Assembly: GCA_032622095.1 (NCBI GenBank)
Contig: CP136063.1
Span: 177,487,956-177,551,955 of the forward strand
DNA length: 64,000 bases
Direction: 5' to 3'
Source of the DNA: Siphonodentalium dalli
Lineage: Eukaryota > Mollusca > Scaphopoda > Gadilida > Siphonodentaliidae
Shown: one piece after another, positions 46,817-56,048 of the stretch
Numbering within the stretch: position 1 is the stretch's first letter
Layout: the number at the start of each line of letters is the position of its first letter
Made by a program: the position numbers and the translations under genes
The notes under the pieces: generated by a model
Seen by the model: only the letters and a program-made list of their open reading frames with translations
Database searches by the model: none
What the model was told of the DNA's origin: nothing

Positions 46817-47248
46817 CTATTCACTGTCACTTTCATCCGCTTTGTCATCACTGTCACTTTCACCAGCCTTGTCCGAATTGTTATCACTTTCGTCAGAAGC
46901 GTGAGTTGATTCGTCCATGAATTTTTCTAGCAACGGTTTGTACTTTAATATTGACATTTTCACTGCATCACGATCTTTATAACCATTATTGATATATTTG
47001 TCGACTTTATCCATGACTCTGGTGTGCAGAGTCCCATTGCGCAGCTGTAGATACTTTAATATTGTCCTAGCATATTTATTCATAAATTGCATCATGTCTT
47101 TACTTTTAAGGTCCTTGTCAGCTTGTAATTTTGCCTCTTTTTCTTTTGAGCCATTTTCCGTATACGTTTCCACTGTATCACTCCATTCTTCTTGTGTTTT
47201 ATCTCTACTCTCATCACATACACTTTTGAAGTATTCATCTTCATTCAA
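46817..47248 (-). CDS. Acidic C-terminal region in frame with the packaging ATPase, separated by a TGA
   Basis: This frame has no ATG: its first listed codon is TTG. Reading back, it is continuous and in the same frame with the ATPase gene, separated only by the TGA at 47294-47296 and 15 sense codons that include an NLS-like KKRK. It encodes a helical, charged region with ...TRVMDKVDKYINNGYKDRDA... followed by an Asp/Ser-rich tail (DESDNNSDKAGESDSDDKAD). I therefore read it as the C-terminal portion of one ~580-residue protein, now cut off by a nonsense codon or reached by readthrough, rather than as a separate gene. Confidence 0.55.
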   Translation of the reverse strand: MNEDEYFKSVCDESRDKTQEEWSDTVETYTENGSKEKEAKLQADKDLKSKDMMQFMNKYARTILKYLQLRNGTLHTRVMDKVDKYINNGYKDRDAVKMSILKYKPLLEKFMDESTHASDESDNNSDKAGESDSDDKADESDSE

Positions 47249-47293
47249 TTTTCTTTTCTTATTCTGACCATCATCCGTGTTCTCAGTTAGTTT

Positions 47294-48565
47294 TCATTTT
47301 AACTTATTTTCTTGACACCAGTTTTTTACGTGTCTCTGAACATCATGCTGATCTTCGAACAAAAGCCCACAGTCATTACAAGGGTACGACATGTCTTCTC
47401 GAATGTGAATGTTTTGACGGGTTTCCTTATGAATTTCATCGAGCTCACCAAGTGGCATTATGTCCTTAGTATCACCATTATGTTGACCTTGGGGCACACT
47501 ATAATTATATGTCATGCCCTTCTGTTGACCAGGGAGTTCTCTGTCATCGTATTCCATCTCATTCCGTTGATCCGGGCTATTGTTGTCATCATATTTTACC
47601 CCATTGTGTTCATTTGAGTACTCGCTGTCCTTATGGAGATTATATTTCATGCCTTTCCATTCACTCCTATGTTGGTTCGTGTTGTCTTTTAACACATTTT
47701 GTCGCAGACGTAACGTGTCCGGGGTTGCGGCTTTTAAATCCACCAGTAGGTAACCATACGGTTCACTCGTCGCTTCCGAAAACTCTCGCATCATACGCTG
47801 TGGGCATTCAGGATACATCTGTCTTGATAATGTTGAAATTAAACCCTTGTCAACTGGGTTATTGAACAATACCAAATATTGACAATTTCGTCGTTGCGTC
47901 GGATCTTTGTTGTAGTAGAAATTTTGGTTCAAACTTATCAAAGATAAGTTCAAATGGTGACTTCCTTCGGAATGCAAATCATTAACTCTCTGGTCTTTTG
48001 ATGAAGTTTGCATCAAGTCATCGAGTATAACTAGATTTTTATACTGGGGATTGATAAGAGTATCCAAGTTTGCTGGTATTCCACGTATAAAGTTGACCTG
48101 AGGGGTGACGGTATTCTTTATTTCGTTATATAGGGGCTGCCAATATTTATAAAACCATATTATTCTGTCAGGTGCGGGTGATATTTTTGAGGCAGACTTT
48201 TGTAGCAAGGTTTTCACGAAGTACGTTTTTCCACTAGATGTCGGTCCACTTACGCATGCCGTGAATGGATGTTTGAAGACAAAATCTTCCTGGATATTGG
48301 CCATTGGATTATCAAAGCGGGCTGTTATGTCGCTTTGTTGCTGTTTCCCCTGATGTGGTTGTAGTAACTGGTGTTGTTGTAATGGATGTTGCTGTCGTTG
48401 ATGTTGTGGCTGATGCCGCTTGTTGATGTTGCTGTTTGTTGTTACCGCTTGGTGCTGCTGCTGTGGGTGTCGGTTGACAAATTCAGTGTGCTTAGATTGC
48501 ACATGTCTTTTCAAATCATGGTTCCGCCCATACTCACTAGAACAAATTGAACACTGGTGATTCAT
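47294..48565 (-). CDS. Zinc-finger / A32-FtsK-type packaging ATPase-like protein (423 aa)
   Basis: It has an N-terminal C2H2 finger (C5, C8, H21, H26) and a Gln/His-rich linker at ~33-78. The P-loop ATPase domain has Walker A GPTSSGKT at 107-114, Walker B NLVILDD at 177-183 and a sensor-like SLISLNQN at 208-215. Residues ~300-385 are degenerate 14-17-residue repeats, followed by a second finger-like CNDC...H...C near 397-417. HPF-x-SGPT-x-SGKT and the LDD Walker B fit the genome-packaging ATPases of Polintons and related DNA viruses, which pump DNA into capsids. The ATG at 48565 gives the complete first finger. It is the only recognisable large gene in the unique core. The frame ends at a TGA but continues in frame beyond it. 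Confidence 0.75.
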   Translation of the reverse strand: MNHQCSICSSEYGRNHDLKRHVQSKHTEFVNRHPQQQHQAVTTNSNINKRHQPQHQRQQHPLQQHQLLQPHQGKQQQSDITARFDNPMANIQEDFVFKHPFTACVSGPTSSGKTYFVKTLLQKSASKISPAPDRIIWFYKYWQPLYNEIKNTVTPQVNFIRGIPANLDTLINPQYKNLVILDDLMQTSSKDQRVNDLHSEGSHHLNLSLISLNQNFYYNKDPTQRRNCQYLVLFNNPVDKGLISTLSRQMYPECPQRMMREFSEATSEPYGYLLVDLKAATPDTLRLRQNVLKDNTNQHRSEWKGMKYNLHKDSEYSNEHNGVKYDDNNSPDQRNEMEYDDRELPGQQKGMTYNYSVPQGQHNGDTKDIMPLGELDEIHKETRQNIHIREDMSYPCNDCGLLFEDQHDVQRHVKNWCQENKLK

Positions 48566-48656
48566 TTATACTTGACTAAAATATCTCGGGTATATGGCTT
48601 TCCTTTATACAAATGTTCCTTATAACCTAAAATCTGTCCCGTAGTGACGTCATTGC

Positions 48657-48775
48657 GTTTGCGGCGGGGCGGCGTTTTGCGGCGGGGCGGCGTTTTGCGG
48701 CGTTTTGCGGCGGGGGGGGGGGGGGGGCGTTTTGCGGCGGGGCGGCGTTTTGCGGCGGGGCGGCGTTTTGCCGTC
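48657..48775 (-). repeat. GC-rich tandem array at the inner end of the right arm, with poly(G)
   Basis: GCGGCGTTTTGCGGCGGG units as in the left arm, but longer and interrupted by 16 consecutive G. Such a run may be genuine G-quadruplex-prone DNA or an assembly weakness. Confidence 0.8.
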
Positions 48776-49891
48776 CTGTACTTTTAACTCATAAATTTAC
48801 CGAACAACGAATAAAGGGATTTGAATGGCTAAGTACGATGTATAGACATGACTCATACGTGATTCATCCAATGGTGAAAAAGGCAGTTCTGCGAAAAGGG
48901 TTCACTAATAATGCACATTTTAATGCAATATATTTTCTAACACATTTCATTGTAATACCAGGTAACCTAAGACATATTTAGAACCTTTCTGGCCCTTAAT
49001 CGGTGAGTTAATAGACATTAGGCAAGTTCAAAATGAGAGCCGTAATATGTATGTATTCAACTAACAAACAGTCTTTGCCCTTTTAAATACAAGTTCACAC
49101 GCACCGCATAAGAATTCACCATTTCCGCTATTGATCGTTATTTACTATACAATTTAAATCCAGCATTTACTACGGAATACTATAAACATCACAATGACAA
49201 CAGCTTTCCACATTCATTGAAATTTGACTGCGTGTAGAATTAGGCGATCGATAATAGCATTCTCTCTATTCAAAAGTTTGTCACACCGAGGTTGAAAATA
49301 TAATATTTTTTAATATGCATGTATACACGTTCTTTTTCGATGGAGGTAACGCACTGTGTGAAACTGGGCCCGATGGTGTAATCCTCATTATTCTAGCTCT
49401 TCTACGATCTGCCAAAATTGGATTTTCGATATTAGTCACGTGATATCTATAAATAGTTGAAAACAACAAATGTCCCGTATCTTCGTCAATTTCGGTGTGA
49501 TTTCACTGCGGTTTCTTTCAAACATAATCTTTCGAAATCGCCAACAATTCTGGGTGCAATAAATGGCTCGAAATCAGTTGCTTATAGTTAGATTTAAAAG
49601 GACTTATTGAAAAATCCTTCCTGATATGGGTTTTTTTTTCAATTTCAAGAAGTTCATATCTAAGGTATGAACAGTTTGTATATATATATATATCTATATT
49701 AGTAAGTAAATCATGTCTATTGTGCCAATTGATGGGTTATATGATAGACAACAATACATTGGATACATTTAACTGGTGCTATTTATTGCTATATACTATC
49801 TTGTTATGAAATATACTTAAACACACACACACACAACATTGAATTAAAAATGTCCAGGAAAAATGGTTACATTGAAGTCAGTCTCACTATA

Positions 49892-50458
49892 TTAGTATTG
49901 TTGTGTCAAGTCTTGAGAGTTTCCATAGAAATGTCCTGGTATTACATCAGTCTTGTCCTGTGTATAATTGTGGTATCCACCGGGTTCACATTCAGAACAT
50001 CTTAAGGCTGCTTCCTGGTTCAAGTGTTCGTTGTAACAGGGTATGAAGTTTACTGTTTCAGGAATGAGCCCATTGACATTTTCCACATTATCTGTAATTG
50101 TTTTCAGCTCTGCTCCATTTAAAGTAACACCTTTCCTGGTTGGTGTTGCTACATCACAATTTTCTGGATAAAAGTACTGTTTGATGTGCACCACTGCATG
50201 TTCATGATCCAGGGTCATGAAAACATTATGCCCCAAATGAATCCGGTCCATTGGCTCCTTGGAATTTATATGCTGTCCCACTAATTCAAGGTTTTGTGTT
50301 AGACAAAGCCAGCGTTGAATTATCAGACTAACTCCTTGTTTAGTTGGAATCCTTCCTTCATCCCAAATTCTCAGATCTACATACTTTGTACCCAAAAACT
50401 CACTGATTGTGAGATATCTGTTACGACCCAAGTGTTTTGCGAAAATTTTAGTGTCCAT
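49892..50458 (-). CDS. PC4-like protein, right-arm copy (188 aa)
   Basis: Mirror of 44960-45526 with the same domain layout: PC4-like residues ~9-60, unknown C-terminus. In this arm the frame is open a further 28 codons upstream, to 50542, because the upstream sequence was replaced by a pentamer repeat. The start homologous to the left arm (50458) is preferred. Confidence 0.6.
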   Translation of the reverse strand: MDTKIFAKHLGRNRYLTISEFLGTKYVDLRIWDEGRIPTKQGVSLIIQRWLCLTQNLELVGQHINSKEPMDRIHLGHNVFMTLDHEHAVVHIKQYFYPENCDVATPTRKGVTLNGAELKTITDNVENVNGLIPETVNFIPCYNEHLNQEAALRCSECEPGGYHNYTQDKTDVIPGHFYGNSQDLTQQY

Positions 50459-50494
50459 GTTTATGTAGCAGGTAGTTTCAGAAAGTGCCTCAAA

Positions 50495-50523
50495 ATGACA
50501 TGACATGACATGACATGACATGC
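50495..50523 (-). promoter_or_regulatory. Remodelled intergenic promoter region with (ACATG)n
   Basis: Between the divergent right-arm genes the sequence TGACATGACATGACATGACA replaces about 50 bases present in the left arm (approximately 44867-44915). The two gene pairs may therefore be expressed differently. Confidence 0.45.
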
Positions 50524-50574
50524 TCCATATATTATTAGCCAATCAGAATCACTAGAAATACATAATCAATATGT

Positions 50575-50841
50575 ATGAGTTGGCACTGCGTCATTTCTTT
50601 CTCTAACAATAGCTTTTTCAGAATTCCTTCATTGGAACGTTGTCCAGACACGTGTGGTCAGAATAAATTAATAGGCATCCCATTGTTTGAGCTGCGTGGG
50701 TACATCATTGGCACCCGGTACAACCAGGTGTGGCATTCTCAGACGCTGTTATTGGAACCAATTTCTGAAGTAAATAAGCTTACTACGGTGGACATGTTGA
50801 ACCCTACGTGTAATGTTTTGTGTGATTATAGACAAAAGTAA
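50575..50841 (+). CDS. Small unknown protein, right-arm copy (88 aa)
   Basis: Mirror of 44549-44815 with a single residue change (NQVWH for NQVWR). Divergent from the PC4-like gene. Confidence 0.4.
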   Translation: MSWHCVISFSNNSFFRIPSLERCPDTCGQNKLIGIPLFELRGYIIGTRYNQVWHSQTLLLEPISEVNKLTTVDMLNPTCNVLCDYRQK

Positions 50842-51059
50842 CGTGTACCTTTAAGGTATGTGATCAAAATACGGTCAATTGTATGAACAATTTCTGAAGT
50901 AATGACACATCAATACCTTCATTTCCTACAATGTTGCCTCGTGCATCGAATGTACATGCATATGTAACTTGAAAGCCAATATGTTATAATGTTGTTGTCT
51001 AACACACACGGGGTAATTTTATATGAATGAAAGCATGTAGATTGCAAAAATCTTTGTTA

Positions 51060-52300
51060 AAACTATGGACGTTTTTGAAAATAAAGAGCGTTTTTTATTT
51101 ATGGATACGATGAATTATGTTTAAATGCTTAATTTTAAATATAAATTTAGTATACGATGGACATTAAGACAAATTTTGAAAATAAAGAGCGTTTTTTATT
51201 TACGGATAGACGGAATTAGGTTTAAATGCTTAATTTTAAATATAAATTTAGTAAACGATGGACATTAAAGGGGTACTGTACGCCATTTTCTTTAAATTTC
51301 CGGTGACAACAACGATCTAATATCGATAATATATAGAAACATAAGTAATTTGAGTCGAAGATGTATTCTGTAAACGCTCAGGTTAATAGGCTATCTTAAA
51401 ATTTAATAATTTAAAAGTTAATAATTTGATATAAATTGAATTTATGACTGGAGCCATAAAATGGTGTCAATTAAATTACGAATTTGCGTAATCAAATAAA
51501 GTAAATGAGGGATACTGGCTTGTTAAACCGATCGCACACACGATCGCTTAAAATATTATGATGATACGGGGAGAACACTCAAGCCACTCACTGACTAGCG
51601 ACGATACATAACTTAAATGATTATATGGGACTAGTATGCCTATAATATAACTTTTATTTGATTCATTTGGTTGAAAACTGTACAAAAATTACTCGACAAC
51701 GACAATTTGTATTTTTGCATTCCGGTAAATTTGTCATCCGTAACACTACTTCGTACTCAACAGACTTTCAAATAATGAAAAAAGTGTTACCTTATTCTCA
51801 GACTCGGAGACTATAGAAACCAACAACAACATTTGGCGTACAGTACCCCTTTAAGACAAATTTTGAAAATAAAGAGCGTTTTTTATTTACGGATAGACGG
51901 AATTAGTTTAAATGCTTGATTTTAAATGTAAATTTAGTACAATTCAGACAAATTTGAAAATAAAGAGCGTTTTTTATTTATGGATACGATGAATTATGTT
52001 TAAATGTTTAATTTTAAATATAAATTTAGTATACGATGGACATTAAGACAAATTTTGAAAATAAAGAGCGTTTTTTATTTACGGATAGACGGAATTAGGT
52101 TTAAATGCTTAATTTTAAATATAAATTTAGTAAACGATGGACATTAAGACAAATTTAGAAAATAAATAGCGTTTTTTATTTACGGATAGACGGAATTAGG
52201 TTTAAATGCTTGATTTTAAATGTAAATTTAGTACAATTCAGACAAATTTGAAAATAAAGAGCGTTTTATTGATAGATACACTGAGTTAGGTTTAAATGCT
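51060..52300 (-). repeat. ~92-101-bp tandem array in the right arm, interrupted by a MITE
   Basis: Mirror of 43091-44335, with AATAAAGAGCGTTTTTTATT as the recurring core. Confidence 0.85.
51265..51854. mobile_element. 582-bp TTAA-flanked MITE in the right arm
   Basis: Mirror of the element at 43542-44121, with the same TTAA duplications and the same relative position in the tandem array. Confidence 0.85.
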
Positions 52301-52309
52301 TAAGTGATG

Positions 52310-53990
52310 TGTTCATTTAATGTACGTGACCACGGGTACAATAGTATGCTATATGAACCATTTCTGAAGTAATGACACCTTATTATTATCACTAACACTG
52401 TGCCAATGCATTATATTATGTATGTCTGTCTCCCATAAATGTACAGGCTAATATGACCTATAAATTGAAGGTAAGTGGCCAGTCTGTTACAATGTTGTTG
52501 TCGTTTAACATACATTTCGTAAATTTTATATGAATGAAAGCATGTAGATTGCATAAATCTTTGTTAAAACTAGGTACATTCAAACTATTTGAAAAATAAA
52601 GAGATGATTGATGTATACGCGGAATTAGGTTTAAATGCATAAATGACGTGTACCTTTAAGGTATGTGACCAAAATGCGGTGATTTGTATGCTATTTGAAC
52701 CATATCTGAAGTAGTGACACACTAGAAAACCTTAATTTCTACAGAAACATTAATTTTGTTTATCTCTCAGTCTCCACAGATGCAGAAGCCATTAGGAGCA
52801 TGCATTTGAATGACAGACCTATCGTGGCATTAAATGACTTAAACATGTGTTTAATTACGAAGCTTCGAGAAATTGTGTGTAGGATTTACTTTATTTGAAA
52901 TGTTCAAATATCTATTGACAAGGCGTTGATTGATTCCTAATAGTTCGATTACAGATATTAAAGGGGTATTTAGAGAAAAAGCTTAACTAATGTTAGTGAT
53001 GATTTAATCAATTGTACCATAACAGTTGACCATTAGGAGGGATACATAATGGGGAGTCAGTATGTATTCAGGGTTCATGCCGCTCGTGGTATAACTTTTG
53101 TGAGAATTAAATTGCATGGGTTATGCTCTGTAAGCATATGTTGGCTGCTTGGAGTTAGATGTGTATTTAATACCTAGATGGTCTCCCACGTGCTGAGAAC
53201 TTTGTAGATTATTTTAATTTTATTAATTGTTTCAGAGGCAGCTAGAAAGGCATTTTATTTTTCCTAACCAATATGTGCAAATGATACCGGCCCCTGAATG
53301 TTTTTTATTCAAATTAGTGCAGGCTTAAATGTTTTATCACCTAGTGGTATGCATAATCTCATTAATCTGTTTCACCGCTTTATCCCCGTCGGTATGGAGA
53401 ATGTTCCAGAATGGTTACATGTTGTGTTATTAGCTTGAGCGCTCTGTGCCCTGCAGCCACACTAATTTGATGTTATGCTGGAACATTTTTATTGTTTTGG
53501 AAAATTCTACAACATTCTAGATTGTTTTAATTTGTCGGCTTTTTCATAACCTTTTAGAAAGACAATTTCTTACCCAGTTTGTGCAAATGATATGTGGCCC
53601 CCGGAATAATAAGATTGAATGAATTACACATTAGACCGGCTATTATCTACGGTTACCCCCGAATGTGTTTGAACGCTTAAATTACCAGATAAATTCATGG
53701 TGAAAACACACTTAGTGCATCGCGTGCTTAGTGCACATGTGGAATCGTTTAAACCATTATAGAATATATTCCATGATGCTCTGTTATTGTTAGAAAGCGT
53801 GCCTCGTGGAATGTGTTTTCTACCAGGTACATAACAGTTAATAAATCTGTGAGATCAATAATGTTTTTATTAAAGGTAAAAAAAGTTAAAGGGGCCGAAG
53901 TGTTTTAAGGAGATTTGATAAATAATTTTAAATGCCTATATTCTATGCGTGGTAAATAAATAGATGCTATGATAGCCAATGTGTGTACTG
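52310..53990. other. Right-arm interior without recognised gene
   Basis: Mirror of 41410-43090; AT-rich, with short chance frames. Confidence 0.5.
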
Positions 53991-54092
53991 GGTGAAATTA
54001 ACATCGGGACTTTACAGTTATATAATTTTAAAGAGGCCGTAGACAAATATGAATTTTATTACACGAATACATTATGGATTTTACTAGAAAAA

Positions 54093-54184
54093 AAATGTTC
54101 CAGATTGTTCCAGAACAATAAAAATGTTCCAGAACAAAAAAAATGTTCCAGAATTTTCCAGAACAATAAAAATGTTCCAGAAAT
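54093..54184 (-). promoter_or_regulatory. Heat-shock-element-like array, right tip
   Basis: TTCCAGAATTTTCCAGAA at 54146-54163 mirrors the left array, with an additional TTCCAGAA unit near 54175 not present in the left arm. Confidence 0.45.
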
Positions 54185-54444
54185 TACGTGGGAAGGAGGA
54201 GCGATATATAATAATTAAAGGGGGGCGTTGCCATACCATGGGGCCATATATACACAGCATAGGAAAGGGGGCGTTGCCATACTATGGAGCCATAGTCCTA
54301 TAGGAAAAGGGGTCCCATATGGAAATGCGGCTATAGTTACAATCATGCTGCTGCGCAGGTGATTAATTTTGTCAATTATTGGTGTGGCCATGTAAAATAC
54401 ATGTATTTTACATACAGACATTACATGCATGTGTGTATCCACCC

Positions 54445-54979
54445 TAACTACAAAGAACCTAGTTTACTACATTTAGTACATAAAATTTATCATTGAATAC
54501 CTGTGTTTATACAAATTAATTCAAATGTAACATGTTATAATGTAGCAATCACTCATTGTTATTGTAGTGTTGGCGTGACTTCCTAATCTCTTTTCACTAA
54601 CAGTGACAGGAACTTCCTTATCTCTTTTCACAAACAGGGACAGGAAATGTTATTATATATGAAACAGCTCCAATACATTTATGACCAAATGAGACTCTTG
54701 AAATAAATGTACAAACTTATGGTGGATCAGGAGTGGTCTATTTCGAAACAAATTGACTCACTAGTGTCACAATCCCCATATATGATTTAAACAAATTACA
54801 CTTTTGACTAGAATGAACCTATATTCAAAATAGGGGTGCATGTACTTGAAATACAGCTCAGCTCTGATCACACATATCAACATTTTATCTTAATTGCAAT
54901 TCATATATAATTCTTTACAAAATTACAATGCAATTGTAATGTATACATTAGTCTGTACACAAATTACACTAAACCAAGT
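54445..54979. other. Non-coding; relic of the ~315-bp array family
   Basis: GGGACAGGAAATGTTATTAT near 54640 and GGATCAGGAGTGGTCTATTT near 54724 correspond to sequences at 35.8-37.6 kb. Confidence 0.5.
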
Positions 54980-55221
54980 CCTAATTATATAATTATATAC
55001 ATTTATGTCAGATACATAAATAGTTTAAAGTGAATGCTAACTGCTGGCATAAATTTCCACCACTACGAGATAACGAAATACGTGGGATGGTGAGAATTAG
55101 TCCTAATTATATAATTATATACATTTATGTCAGATACATAAATAGTATACAGTGAATGCTAACTGCTGGCTTAAATTTCCACCACTCAGAGATAGTGAAA
55201 TAGATGTGTTGGTGAGAATTA
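54980..55221 (+). repeat. ~121-bp tandem duplication
   Basis: TCCTAATTATATAATTATAT... at about 54980-55099 is repeated at about 55100-55221 with few changes (TTTAAAG/TATACAG, ACTACGAG/ACTCAGAG). Confidence 0.8.
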
Positions 55222-55738
55222 GAACACCATGGCTCCGCCATTAGCTTAATCAAAGAGTCTCATTTGTTGTCTAGCTTTGATGCAATGAATTAACTGAATA
55301 TGCCATGCACTTTCACAGTGATACATGTATATGTAACTGAGTTACCCTCATCGGGTATATATTGCTACCAAAATTATGACTTTCACAATATAGCCTATGT
55401 CATTATTAAACAATTATTAATTCTAGTTTGATATTATGGTCCTGATGTTGGCCCTCGGTAGCCTCATAATGTGATGTGGGGTTGCCTATGGCAGATGTCG
55501 GGACTATTATTATCAAACCAGCTAATTAATATTCTCTCAAAACGCCACTTGAGCCCCCCCCCCAAACCCAATGACCTAAGGTCTAATACTATTTGGGCCT
55601 CAATGCTTAAACAATGCTACTCACCACATATCCATATTTATACCACGATCGCCTATCTTACTATATAAATAAAGCCATCTGTTTAAATATTACATTTAAT
55701 CAACACCTGTTGATTAAACGTGCCTACTGTTGATTAAA
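55222..55738. other. Non-coding stretch, no recognisable gene
   Basis: A poly(C) run lies at about 55554-55563; no domain or repeat recognised. Confidence 0.4.
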
Positions 55739-55903
55739 CTTCGCAGGGTGGATTACACTTTCTCCATACAATTTGAACGGAAAGTGTTTATCCATCGCAT
55801 TGTAAAGATCGTTGCATAAACTTCGCAGAGTGGATTAAACTTTCTCCATACAATTTGAACGGAAAAGTGTTTATCCGTCGCATTGTAAAGATCGTGGCAT
55901 AAA
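55739..55903 (+). repeat. 82-bp tandem duplication
   Basis: CTTCGCAGGGTGGATTACAC... repeats once with CGCAGAGTGGATTAAAC; shared words include CTCCATACAATTTGAACGGA and GCATTGTAAAGATCGT. Confidence 0.85.
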
Positions 55904-55908
55904 CAAAA

Positions 55909-56048
55909 TATACGCATAGTGTTTCTGAATAACAAATTTAATCCACTCGTGGGATTGGAGATTTACACCACTCGCTGAAGCTCGTGGTGTAAATCGCCAA
56001 TCCAACTCGTGGATTAAATTTGTTATTCAGAAACACTATGCGTATATG
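55909..56048. repeat. Long near-perfect palindrome (hairpin)
   Basis: TATACGCATAGTGTTTCTGA from 55909 pairs with the complement ending at about 56047. Stems of about 62 bases contain TTAATCCACTCGTGG and ATTTACACCACTCG words; the loop is a few bases around CTGAAG. This is typical of a small fold-back MITE. Confidence 0.8.

Larger units (their letters stand above)
48641..54352 (-). repeat. Right giant inverted arm of the Polinton-like element
   Basis: The 5,712-bp complement of the left arm. Differences noticed: a 16-G run at 48712-48727, a CATGT pentamer run replacing ~50 bases of the intergenic promoter region (50495-50523), one extra HSE-like unit at the tip, and single-base changes. Confidence 0.9.
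41042..54358. mobile_element. Palindromic Polinton/Maverick-like element (6-bp target duplication GCGCAG)
   Basis: The element runs from AGCAGCATGATTG at 41048 to its complement ending at 54352 (13,305 bp) and is flanked by GCGCAG on both sides. Six-bp duplications, AG-starting ends, long terminal inverted repeats and an A32/FtsK-type packaging ATPase together are diagnostic of Polintons. Here the inverted arms are enormous (about 5.7 kb each, nearly identical) and leave only a 1.9-kb unique core. Protein-primed polymerase B, integrase, protease and capsid genes are not visible, so it should be non-autonomous. The empty paralogous site at 39732 confirms the exact boundaries. Confidence 0.8.
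37634..54444. mobile_element. TIR-bounded host element containing a tandem duplication and the Polinton insertion
   Basis: GGGTGGATACACACATGCAT and five further bases at 37634-37658 are exactly complementary to 54420-54444 (25 of 25). Subtracting the 13.3-kb Polinton leaves a ~3.5-kb element. Its interior is a head-to-tail duplication: about 37659-39810 corresponds to about 39811-41041 plus 54359-54419, the second copy lacking ~760 bp (counterpart of about 38700-39470). The target duplication is uncertain (TTA/TAA-like bases only). No transposase is seen. Confidence 0.55.

Noticed and set aside
46989-47865. Plus-strand frames of 90-118 codons opposite the ATPase gene
   Set aside because: They are antisense shadows of the 47294-48565 and 46817-47248 frames, with no recognisable domains.
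41048-54352. The giant palindrome as a pure assembly artefact
   Set aside because: The arms differ by real indels (pentamer run, HSE unit, G run) and substitutions, and a 6-bp target duplication plus a paralogous empty site bracket the outer ends. The inner G run could still contain an assembly error.
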